From: Trichaptum fuscoviolaceum
Taxonomy: Eukaryota > Basidiomycota > Agaricomycetes > Hymenochaetales > Trichaptaceae
NCBI GenBank assembly: GCA_910574455.1
Contig: CAJSYZ010000007.1
Span: forward strand, 992,001 to 1,056,000
Direction: 5' to 3'
Length of the DNA stretch: 64,000 nucleotides
The notes under the pieces are model-generated. The model was not told the origin of the DNA. It did not search any database and saw nothing but the letters and a program-made list of their open reading frames with translations. Within the stretch, counting starts at the first letter, position 1. Every line of letters starts with the position of its first letter. The translations under genes and the position numbers were made by a program. Shown one piece after another: positions 23,881 through 33,473 of the stretch.

Positions 23881-26329
23881 CGATATTCCGTCCATGTCGC
23901 TTTCGTATCCATAGTGACGTCGCGCTCGGAACAGCACACACAATCGCCAACTGGCAAATTATGTAACCGCGATCGCTAATATTCCTTTCGCTTCGCAAGC
24001 TGCCTCACTGGTGTTGTCTGTGTTGGAAATCGTAAAAGTAAGTTCTGTTATATCTCGATTATTGTTCCTAGTTAAACCGATTTATAGAGTGTGAAAGACA
24101 ATAACGACGCCCGCGTACGCCTAGCTGGAACTTCGGCGACCTATCTCACAAGCTCAAACCTTTTCTTGATAATCATGATTCGTCAGAGGAGATCCCTCCA
24201 GAGTTAAGGGTCCAACTAGAGGATTTTCAACAGTGAGTTTTCTAAACAGTCATGAAGCCATTGTTGAAAAGACTTTGCGTACTACTATTGCATTAGTTGA
24301 ACTGAAATATGAATTGGAGATGATGATGAAGCAAAACCCTTTGAAGCGTATCTTCGGAAAGGACCGTATTTCTACGACACTTCAAGATCACAAGGATGCT
24401 CTGCAGGCTTCATACAATGCGCTACAGACTGTACGAGAAGCAAGCTAATCTCTGTCGTCAAGATGTGGACAAGTGTAAATACGTTTAGCTTGGTTCGAAA
24501 GGCTGCGAAAGAACCGGAACCCGTTGATGTATGCCAACTTGATCGTATTTAAACACAGTTCTGATGGGTTGTTCCTAGATTCTTCGATTCGACCAAACAC
24601 AAGTAGTGCTTAAAACCACCCTTAAAGCAAATTACGATTTCTTTGCTAAGCTTGAGCTCGGTGAGCTCTTTACGAATGGCTACCGTCAGCGAGTTCTCGT
24701 GAATCGCTTCGCGAATAAGACCGTAAGCATGATACCGACTTGGGTGGACCGTCCTAACTTGTTTCACAGGAACGGGAAGACGAGGCGAAGAAGTGGGCGA
24801 CAGCTGTGGTATCTGCTCGTTTTCTTGCTTCTCGATCTTACCTGATGTGTTAAGCAGGCATGCAAATCTTCCGCAGCTAGCTAGATATTCAAACGACCGA
24901 TCAGCCATGCAATTCATTCTTTTCCATGATACCTATTTTACATCTCAGCATCCGACAGAAATACGTAGCTTAGCCGCGTTTCTTGTGCAGGGTTCAAGAT
25001 CGCATGATGTCTTTTGGTTGACCAACATCATAGTTGACTTCGTGAGTATTTTGTGCGGCTAGACAAAACTGAAAATTGAAACGTAACTTCCGGACAGATC
25101 AATGATGCTATTGTAAGTGATCTGCCTAAGTACCTCACTCATGCTCAATGTGGTCTAGTCGGCAATAAAACACAAGCAGGCAATGCTAAATTACGATGAG
25201 GACGAGACCGCTCAGCTTGCTAAAGTGCGCAATGTTTGTATTCAATATGTTATTAAACTCATAGGAGTTTACGAACAGATCACGAAGTATACTGTCACTG
25301 GCAGTGGTGACGGGCGAATCGTTGTTACGCACCCACTTCAAGCTTTAACTAAGTACGGTGGTGGTGTCCGGAATAGTGTATATACTTCCAGCATATGTAC
25401 ACGATCAGATTTGTAGCAACTCTTATCTGACATTGAAGTACTTAGGGCACGAGCAAGAGCTCCATGCGACGTTATGTTGCGAACCTGGACTGCTCGCCCA
25501 CACATGCAACACTCGCGGAGGTACTTGATGGTGAGCTACTCGACAAGTGGGTTGTGCTGGACAGTCTCAAGCGTTAGCTTCGAATTACGCCTGATGGATA
25601 TGAGGTGCCACAGCAATATGTCATGCCTGAGACACGGTGGGCATGGGTTGATTATTATGTCGACATCGAACCAGGAGAGTTTGGCGTGCTTGTTCCTGGA
25701 AAAGAAGAAGAGTTTGCTTTCCGACTAGTAAACGACTCTACGGCGAACAAGTCTGCTCTGCTTGAGTATCAATCAGGGCATTGGATGTATGACCGTGATT
25801 ATGTTATCTTCGACATAGTCTGATAACAACCAGAGACGTACGACATAGACTTTACTCAGTTTTGCTATTGAGGATATTGATGACACAGGTGGAGACTCGA
25901 CCGGTTGACAGATGGCTGCACTTTCTATCACCGATACGCTCAAGAGCTGACATACGCTGTCCATCAGTCGAAATGATTTCTTCAGCTGAATGCTCCCAAA
26001 CACTGCGACGTGGATAAATTGATCTTCGGTGAGTTTACATATATTCTCTTCCTCTGTTAGATTATTGCACTCATCGAGTTGCATACAGGCTCTTCGTCAG
26101 TTTGATGCACTGTTCATGCATAAAAGTTAATCTAAGCTCCTTGGATCATGTAAATGATAAGCCATGCCAGTGACAGCACTATGGCGGCTCAGAAATTGAT
26201 ATCTGAGCCAATGACAGTAGCTATGTACAATATTTTCTAGATCTACAAAGTAAAGTTATATGATGCTCGCAGACATCTGTAGAGGTTAATCAGTGGGTGA
26301 CAAGAAGGTGAATTAATCTTCGCGGAAAA

Positions 26330-27403
26330 TCAACGAACCTTATTCCAGACCGCATTCGCGAACTCGCCAATATGCTTCATCACTTCTTCCGGATTTTCGT
26401 GGAATGGTGCGTGGTTAATACCGTCCATCAAAGCGATTTTTAGATTTGTGAAAACCTTCTGTGCCTCCGAGACCAATGCTTGCGTATCCACGAGTGCGTC
26501 CTGGGTTGATAACACAACAAGCACCGGAAATCCTTCCTGACCAAGCGCATTCAGTGCACTGCTATCTTGCTCTCGCAAGGCAACGCCGATACGATGATAG
26601 ACTGTCTGATATGCAATATACCCCAGCCAAGCACTTTGAACGTCCCAGCGGCGCAATCGCCTCGCCTTCAATTCAGTCTCTGATGCAGCGTCTACCTCCG
26701 ATTGAAGGTCGAATATCCCGTCAGAGAAACGTAGAGTAGCCGCATGTACCTCTACTCCACTGGCTTCCGGATTGAATAGAACTGCGCATTCCTTCTTACA
26801 CAACGGCGTGAGGAGAGTGAAGTCGTTTGCACGAAGGAGTCCGCAGAGATAGACAATTCCGGAGAGTGAGTTCGGAGGAAGATGAGCAGTCAAATCAGCA
26901 GCTACCGATCCTGGGAATAGGGAAATATATGGGCCTCAGAGACTGTGTTGAATGATGAGAATTTACCTCCCAGGCTCCTGTTCAATGAATGCGTAAGCTC
27001 CTGCTATATTAAAGTAGAGTAATACCTTACCATCCCACAAAAACTGGTCTGCTTAGATCGAACTCCTTTGCAATAGCCGCGAAATCATCAGCATATAGTT
27101 TGGACGCATAGCCTTCCGTAGTGTCGGGTTTCCCGCTTCGACCATGTCCGCGTGTATCGTATCGGACCTGGATCAGACTTGATATGAGAATACCACCAGA
27201 ACATGCAAGTGAAAGAGCGACCTCACCAAGTAATAACTCTCTTGAAACTTAGCGTCGAGGAAGATTCTATCGAAGACAGCCGCGCAGAGGCTGAAGCCAT
27301 GCACAAATACAATGTGTGGTTTCGTGGGGTTGCCTACAGCTTCAGCGTAGATCTCGGTGCCATCGGTAGAGATTACTATCTTAGATTTGAGTTGGGATGG
27401 CAT
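26330..27403 (-). CDS. Alpha/beta-fold hydrolase, 301 aa, four exons with an 11-nt microexon
   Basis: Exons on the minus strand are 27403-27227, 27167-27031, 26977-26967 and 26910-26330. Lengths 177+137+11+581 give 302 codons with no stop inside. The oxyanion region is IVFVHGF (residues 31-37). The strand RYDTRGHGRSGKPD is typical of epoxide-hydrolase or haloperoxidase-like families. The nucleophile elbow G-W-S-L-G-G (about residues 103-108) is assembled from three exons: the Ser-Leu-Gly codons lie in the 11-nt microexon. A cap region follows (LRFSDGIFDLQSEVDAASE). The catalytic acid is likely in STQDALVD and the His in NHAPFHENP near the C terminus. No signal peptide is seen. The substrate is unknown. 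A close paralogue lies just upstream, and both have decayed sisters at 18-19.4 kb. Confidence 0.85.
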
Positions 27404-27774
27404 GGGGTTGGAGGACGACGAAGTAAAGACTCAGTGGAGGTCGTAGTCCTCGATTATATACGCTCCTTTGGTTGCAGCAGAACGATGACAGACTCCGCGA
27501 AGAATATTTCAAAATGTGACGCGCTGTTTCCGCTAACAGGTTACAAATCGATTAGGCTGAAAAGCTGATCCAGCGTAGTGACGATTCCATCAGAAGCATC
27601 GCTCGTGCCTTTGGTCACTTGATAGGGGAGATACTTGGGCTCCTTGCAAATTATAGTAGAGATTAGACTGCAATTGTATATATTAACAAATGCGACATCT
27701 ACAGCGTGTAGGAGAGTTTCTGTGAAGAATTTGCAACAATAAGATAGTGGGCTCCAATGAAATCCGATAACAAC

Positions 27775-28849
27775 TTAGCGTACATTGACCCAGACTTCAT
27801 TCGCAAATTCGCCAATATTCTTCATAACTTCATCTGGATTCTCGTGAAAAACAGCGTGGCTACCGCCATCCTCTATCAGAACAACCCTCAGGTTCGTAAA
27901 ATGCTTCTGCGACTCCTCTATCACTGCTCGTGGATTTACGAGCGCGTCTTGGGCGCCATGGACGACGAGTACCGGGAAGCCTTCCGACCCAAGGGCGTAT
28001 AGCGAGCTGCTATCTTGGTCTCGAGAGCTGACGAGAGAGCGGTGATTTGCGGTTTGGTGTAGACCATAACCAAGCCAGGCGCTTTGTACGCCCCACCGAC
28101 GCAATCGTCTCGCCTTCAAGTCTACCTCTGAGGCAGCGTCTACTTCGGATTGAAGGTCGTAGATACCATCGGAGAAGCCCAGGGTTGCAGCCTGCACCGC
28201 TTCCGCGCTTGCTTCAGGGTTCCTGAGGACGGAGCCGTGCTTGAAGGCCAAAGCAGTAGTGAGTCCGAAAGCTTTTGTGCGTAGGAGGCCGCATAGGTAG
28301 ACAACTCCAGATAGTGTATTGGGAGGAAGATAGGTGGCGATGTCCGCTGCTACTGTTCCTGCACACGTCCATGATAATCAGTCACAAAAAAACGAGAAAT
28401 TAGAGAGATATGCACCTCCCATGCTCCTATTCAGATAGTAAGTTAACCATATGCATGTGTTAGGTGAAAGGTACGTTACCATCCTACGAAAACTGGCCTG
28501 AAGAGCCGAAACTCTTCCGCGACAGCCGCGTAATCGGCAGCATACAGATTTGAAGCATACCCCTCGCTCACGTCAGGTTTACCGCTTCTGCCATGCCCTC
28601 GCATGTCGTATCGTACCTGCGTCAGAGCTTGTATATGAGAAAACAACATCAGCCATAGAAAGCTAAGCTCACCAAGTAATAACTTTCTTGAAACTTTGTG
28701 TTGAGGAAAATTTTGTCAAACGCAGCTCCGCTAAGGGTGAAGCCATGCACGAATACAACGTGCGGTTTCAGAGGATTTCCCACAGATTCGGCGTATATCT
28801 CTATGCCATCAGAGGAGACGAGCATCTTTGAGGCGAGTTTCAACGACAT
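27775..28849 (-). CDS. Alpha/beta-fold hydrolase paralogue, 302 aa, same four-exon structure
   Basis: Exons are 28849-28673, 28616-28480, 28426-28416 and 28358-27775 (177+137+11+584 = 303 codons). Intron positions and phases are identical to the downstream paralogue, including the 11-nt microexon that carries the catalytic serine of G-W-S-M-G-G. Other motifs are VVFVHGF, RYDMRGHGRSGKPD, LVVHGAQDALVNP for the acid and a His in SHAVFHENP. The two paralogues share KARRLRRW and ALG-EGFPVLVV. It lies between the bHLH gene and the other hydrolase, all on the same strand, possibly a co-regulated tandem pair. Reaction and substrate cannot be told from sequence. Confidence 0.85.
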
Positions 28850-29547
28850 TGATGAGTATTTTGCTGGCGGATCTTCTAAGCAGCCATATCGACCTTGGCT
28901 TTAAGTATCCTGCGGCGAGAAAAGTAAAGTATTATCGAAGGTGAAGTAGCCAGGAATGTTGCTCTGAATCATCATCAAGTAGGCGAAAAATGCAGAGCAT
29001 AGCGTGAAGACATTTGAGGGTTGTGTTCCATGAATCTCCCGTTATCGGACTAACAATTTGCGAAGCAGAAAGAGGCGAACTTGATGATGAGGCAGACGTT
29101 CCCTTGATAGCCGTGCGGGGAAGTCGGGAGCCAAATAGAAGTCGGAAAGAAGAAGGGTGGAGTCCAATTGGGGTACAAGAAAGTGTATCATCTTTGTAAA
29201 CGAAATGCACTTTGTGATTGTGTGTGTGCACAGGAAGGGCCAGCGTTGTTTAATCTGAGATAAGGCAACTTTCCCGCCGAACCCCGTCGGTGAAAAATCC
29301 CGATCAACGTAGAGAAAGATGTGAAGAATAACACGAATATTGGCTCACTGGCTTGATAGGTTGAGCATAGTACACTATTATGTTTCCGATACGATATTCC
29401 AATGGTACATTGACACAGTGTGTGGGTCTTTTAATATCAGTTATAAGGCAAGCGTTGGTATTGTTACAAGGGTATGTTTCATGATTAATTATTGTTCTGC
29501 GCCAGCGTCAGCTCTTGAGTCGAATTGAGAAGATAAAGAACTCACCA
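28850..29547. other. Spacer between hydrolase and bHLH gene, duplicated
   Basis: No gene is seen. The sequence is the 3' flank of the bHLH gene and is recognisable, in decayed form, at 13440-13809 and 19640-20009. This defines the extent of the duplicated block. Confidence 0.5.
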
Positions 29548-30714
29548 CTATGCATTTACGACCAAACCTGCCGCTGCTTCAACACGCAATACTTCGTCAC
29601 GCAATGCCGCCCTCCCTTCCTCTAACCATCTGATGTATTCCACAGCTCTCAGGAGCACGCCACTTTTCCCAGCTGCTTTTACAGGACCCTCCTTTCCGTC
29701 CTTTCCACCATCCTTGTTACCATTACTTCGTCCCGAGCCCTTCGGCCTCCCTCTCGTCGGCATACCAGTCCCGGGAGGAGCTCCTGCCGGAGCTAGTAGT
29801 GTTGTTAGCTGAGCATAGCCCTCTCTGATGGCATTTCGGCGCTTCTGCTCAGAAAGGATGTGATTCATTCGTTTTTGAGGATCCGTAAGCAAAGGCTTGC
29901 CACCCGTCCCTACCCGCTGCCCCTGACTGTTGGTGCCATCCGGGGAGACAGGAGGTGCAGTTCCGGTTTGCGCGGTGGATGTGGAGGACATGGATGGCGA
30001 CCGTGAGGCTCGAGACTGCTCGGGTCGCTGATATGGGTGTGATCGGGATTGCGAGCGTGTTGATACGGAGGGCTGTGCATCCGTGAGTGTCGAGCTCGAT
30101 GAGCTAGAGGGTCGAATAGATGGATTAGGAGTTGAGTTTGAAGGTGGATATGCATTCAAGATGTCCGATGCCTGGGTAAGGACATGTGCTGGTGCTTGCA
30201 CGAGCTGCGGTGGATGCATCATATCATCTTCGACCTGCATGGGTACATGGCTTCCTCCGAAAGTCTCGCCGTTGTTTCCAGACAGACCAAGGTCGAACTC
30301 CCAGCTTGAAAATGTATCCAAGAAGCCAAAGATGTCACTTGCTTCCGTCGCGCTGAACAACTCAGCGCTAGGCGGCACCGGCGGAACTGGTGGTACCATC
30401 GTTGGGACATCCGACCCGCCTTGAAATAATGACGAGTCGAATGCAAGGTTAAACTGAAATTCCTGCCCAAGAGGCATTGCGTCTAAAGTTGAGATAATTT
30501 GCGATAAATTCCCGAGAAATGGTAGTATAGGACACGACGGGTGGACAACGTTCGAAGAAAATGCCTGACAAGATGGTGGTCGGGTATAAGTGGCATCCGG
30601 GTCACCGGAAGACAAGTCGTAGGGAGCAAAAGAGACCCTGAGGACAACCGACTCGGAGTCAGGGTCCGAGTGTAGTACAAAATTCAGGAGCCCTGCCCCA
30701 GTGAAAGCAATCAC
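29548..30714 (-). CDS. bHLH transcription factor, ~388 aa
   Basis: One open frame ends in VNA-stop. The N-terminal half is Ser/Pro-rich with acidic patches and polar low-complexity stretches, as in fungal activators. The C-terminal domain has a basic region and helix 1, RMNHILSEQKRRNAIREGYA, then a long Gly/Lys-rich loop of about 50 residues (GRPKGSGRSNGNKDGG). Helix 2 follows (SGVLLRAVEYIRWLEEGR) with a short leucine-rich extension, LRDEVLRVEA. The Glu-Lys-Arg-Arg of the basic region predicts E-box binding. The long loop resembles fungal SREBP-like and related bHLH proteins, but I cannot assign an orthologue. The chosen ATG (30714) is the first in the frame; a spliced upstream exon is possible. 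The gene starts only about 140 bases inside the right inverted repeat. Two truncated sisters lie at 13.8 and 20.0 kb. Confidence 0.75.
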   Translation of the reverse strand: MIAFTGAGLLNFVLHSDPDSESVVLRVSFAPYDLSSGDPDATYTRPPSCQAFSSNVVHPSCPILPFLGNLSQIISTLDAMPLGQEFQFNLAFDSSLFQGGSDVPTMVPPVPPVPPSAELFSATEASDIFGFLDTFSSWEFDLGLSGNNGETFGGSHVPMQVEDDMMHPPQLVQAPAHVLTQASDILNAYPPSNSTPNPSIRPSSSSSSTLTDAQPSVSTRSQSRSHPYQRPEQSRASRSPSMSSTSTAQTGTAPPVSPDGTNSQGQRVGTGGKPLLTDPQKRMNHILSEQKRRNAIREGYAQLTTLLAPAGAPPGTGMPTRGRPKGSGRSNGNKDGGKDGKEGPVKAAGKSGVLLRAVEYIRWLEEGRAALRDEVLRVEAAAGLVVNA

Positions 30715-30851
30715 AAAAATATATTGGTCAATTATCCATTCACTAATTTATCGAGTTAATGGTACTTGGCTTCATTAATATGACAAGCGACTGGATCCCA
30801 AGTGCATCAGGTATCATCTTGAAGGATTATGTAAGCCTTATTTCAGCACTA

Positions 30852-31048
30852 CATCAGGGAAACTTCCTTTTGCTTACGGCGACTGACGCGTCCTGACGCG
30901 TCCTGATTTGGCTGGCACCTGTCTGAAGGGTCGCTACTTCGTCTGAAAATACACTGATTGCCTTATCTCACTGAAATAAGGAGTGTTTCAGGATGCAAGC
31001 CGTCTCTCAGTGCATCAGAATGCAAGTCAGGATTTCAGTGCTCAAGTG
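30852..31048 (-). repeat. Right member of the ~200 bp inverted repeat pair
   Basis: This is the reverse complement of 12199-12398 with about 10 differences by eye. The outer end reads CACTTGAGCACTG inward and TAATA follows at 31049-31053. See the left member at 12199 for the pairing. Confidence 0.75.
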
Positions 31049-31493
31049 TAATACATCAGAGATTGCTAACGGCGGCTGGCGCGTCCTGGAGCTTCCTTAA
31101 ATGGGTTGAAGCGTTGTCATGCCTGCCTGAAGTGTTGCCTGGCTGCCTGATGGCCTTAAAACGGCGTTTCAGGACAAAATCAGTGCGTAAGGAGGGAAGC
31201 TGTACATCAGGTGGCAAGTCAGACTCAAGTGAGATTTACTACTACTACCACTACTGTACTCAAGTGAACTTGAACCTCTGTTTTGAGATTTCAAGCTACC
31301 TTCATCTTCATGACATCTTGAAAGCGACAGCAAACACCATTGACAACCTCAGTCTACAATGATCATTCAATGAGAAGCAATTCAATAATAGATACAATCA
31401 CGATGCTCCTGGCAACTTTTGAAGACAAGAGCATGCACTCAACAATTTACTCAACAAGATAACACCGTTAGCACTATTCAAACGGGCCTCAGC
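31049..31493. other. No gene; CTGA-rich repeat and TACTAC motifs
   Basis: Short tandem-like TGCCTGA words (about 31120-31155) and a TACTACTACCACTAC run (about 31237-31252) are present. No protein-coding or RNA gene is supported. Confidence 0.4.
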
Positions 31494-32351
31494 CTACTCA
31501 ATATCGAGCATTGGGAAGTGATGGATTTCTGCATCCGGTAAGGCCAAGGCATCTTGATTCAAGACGGAAGCAACAGCAAACGTGCTGTGCGCGTCGATTG
31601 CCGCATCTAATAGAGCAGATGCAAGTGAGAAGATGATCAGCCTGAGTGACAACTTGAAAAGGATAACTTACAATGGACTTGAGCAGCCGACAGCTCAACT
31701 TCGGCCCAATTGCTCCTCGTGACCGTGGCATCCTTCTCAATGTTTGCCTGCAGGAGTCTGCCTGCCATCTCCTCCAGCTTTATAAACGGTTGCGGAAACT
31801 TGAACCAGAGACGGGGGTTCAGAAGCAGCTGGAGCCAAGTTAGCGTTCTTGGCCAGAAATCGGGGTAAACGAAGCGCGCCCAATCTGTCAAATCGACACA
31901 GGAGGTTACGGGAACGCCAAATTTATTCCTGATGCGAGTTGCATCACCTGCCAATTAGTTCAGTTATGCCGAATAATGAGAGAAGAAATGGGACTCTCAT
32001 ACCAGCGATTCCTGCTGACACTTTCCATACAGCTTCATCACCTAATAATTGTGTCAATCTCGCGGGAAGTTCATTAAGTAGATGAGTCCGGAGGAGGAAC
32101 ACATGTTGCTGAACCGCGAGTTGGATGAGGTCCACGCGATATAGCTCTGGTGAGTTACTCGCCCATTCAATGTCGAGGGCAACGAAGCGTCGTTCCGGGG
32201 CATCCGGCAAGGAAGCATAGATGACGTCTACGGCATTCTCCATCGTCGCGGTGGTCAGACATACTTCAGGAACAAGAGGTCCGAGTGTATAACTGCGAAG
32301 TTGAAGAAGAGGCGTTGGCGGAACCCCCAGGTAGTCGAGGAGATGTTGCAT
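31494..32351 (-). CDS. DEDDy 3'-5' exonuclease domain protein, 245 aa
   Basis: Three exons on the minus strand (32351-32003, 31947-31672, 31606-31494) total 738 nt, 246 codons including the stop, with consensus GTATGA..CAG and GTAAGT..TAG introns. Exonuclease motif I is VALDIEW (Asp and Glu, about residue 56). The IRNKFGV and CVDLTDWA stretch fits the motif II region. Motif III is Y-A-A-I-D-A-H; its Tyr codon is split by the second intron, giving the Y..D pair of the DEDDy class (WRN-exonuclease and RNase D-like). Such proteins trim 3' ends of DNA or RNA. At 245 residues it consists of little more than the exonuclease domain. The ATG at 32351 gives MQHLLDYLGVPPTP; an upstream exon cannot be excluded. 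Confidence 0.8.
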
Positions 32352-32929
32352 CTGTTTGTGAAGCTGGCAAAAAGTCAGTGCAGTGATTTTGAGAGGAAAT
32401 AGAAAGTAAGCACGAATTTTTGCATCCTAGATATCCTCCTTTGTGTCCAAGGAAGTCTTCGCGCGATGCGTACTCGAAGCACAGCATGGTCAATCAATAG
32501 GAGCATGTGTAGCCCCAACAGAATGTGATAAAAGTTCATGGCGAAGGGTTGAGTGGGTGGGTGGGTGGCGGGGAGGGGCGACACCCACTCCGAGTTCACA
32601 TTTATACAAAGCTCTTGCACGCATTTTTCTGATGCCTTATTCTTCTGGGAAAAGAAGAGAGGAATCTATCAGTGCATTGTACTATGGCTCGGATAAACCT
32701 CAAGCTGAACTGACAGGAGATAAGAAGGATTTCTTCTAGATGACTCGATTATGAGGCTTCTTTTCATTTTATGCACAAACAAACAAGAAAGTGAGTCAGG
32801 TTAACTCCGAAGAAGTCAGGAAGACATAGCCCACTGCACAAGAAGCTGTTCCATCAGCTCTAGAAGGCAAAGCCACGAGTAAGCCGTCATACAATCAGTC
32901 ATCCCTGGACACAACTCGAAACCGGAACC
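32352..32929. other. Intergenic, no gene seen
   Basis: No conserved frame is found. The stretch includes the presumed promoter of the exonuclease gene and a GGGTGGGTGGG-like G-rich run at about 32554-32575. Confidence 0.4.
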
Positions 32930-33473
32930 ATGCCGATATGGGAAATGGGATCAATGCACCCCAATCCGCTTTGAAAGAAGTAGATTGAATGAAGGCACGT
33001 TTCTTGACCTTAGAGCTGGGGGGATTGCGCTGTCGGCCGATAATCGACTTATTCTGCATATTGAAACCGAGCGATCTCCGTTTCGGCGGCAATGGTGGTG
33101 GCACAGAGGTGTTTGTCGAGGAATAGGACATGACTACTTGAACGATATCTAAGATGAAGTAATACTTTTTCCCGTTTGATGCATTCGCAATTTGCGTCGT
33201 GAGCTGCTTTGCCAACGTCAGGTAGACTGTTTGACGCACCTCTCATCAATGAGCTCGAGCTCAAGGTTGCGGTACTCGAGGCATCGGACGCAAATACCGA
33301 CACCGGAATTTCCGAAATCGATCCAGAGGATGGGGTGTGGTGGGGAGGCTGATCCCATCGAGCTCGCCTTCGCGTTTGGTGATCTCGGGCTTCTTGACGT
33401 CCGCGTACAGGAAGAAGTCGCAGAAGAGCGCTTGAGCCTGCCTAGGGCTTGCGCTTTTGAACTCGATCCAAAC
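32930..33473 (-). pseudogene. BCS1-like AAA ATPase pseudogene, C-terminal part
   Basis: The minus-strand frame continues from 35694 after removal of the hAT element: DVWIEFKSASPRQAQALFCD, FFLYADVKKPEI and GELDGISLPTTPHP are typical of the region after the AAA module in basidiomycete BCS1-type proteins. Beyond about 33290 the homology passes between frames (LAKQLTTQIANASNGKKYYF at about 33205-33150), so it is interrupted even apart from the transposon. Confidence 0.65.

Larger units (their letters stand above)
21724..26060 (+). pseudogene. MLKL-like gene, block copy 2, disrupted by transposons
   Basis: The ATG at 21724 opens MPTSTIF. After a Mutator-like insertion (21746-23880) the reading continues RPCRFRIHSDVALGTAH, parallel to the first copy at 15220. 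Later exons match copy 1: DNNDARVRL (about 24100), LKRIFGKDRISTTLQDHKD (24340-24400), RYSNDRSAMQFILFHDTY (about 24885), MLNYDEDETAQLAK (25183-25225) and PETRWAWVDYYVDIEPGEFG (25627-25686). Besides the insertion in exon 1 there are stop codons: one replaces a codon in the LKR-LRIT stretch (25576) and one ends VIFDIV. The gene is therefore dead, but it preserves the frame at the place where copy 1 seems to have lost a base. Confidence 0.7.
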
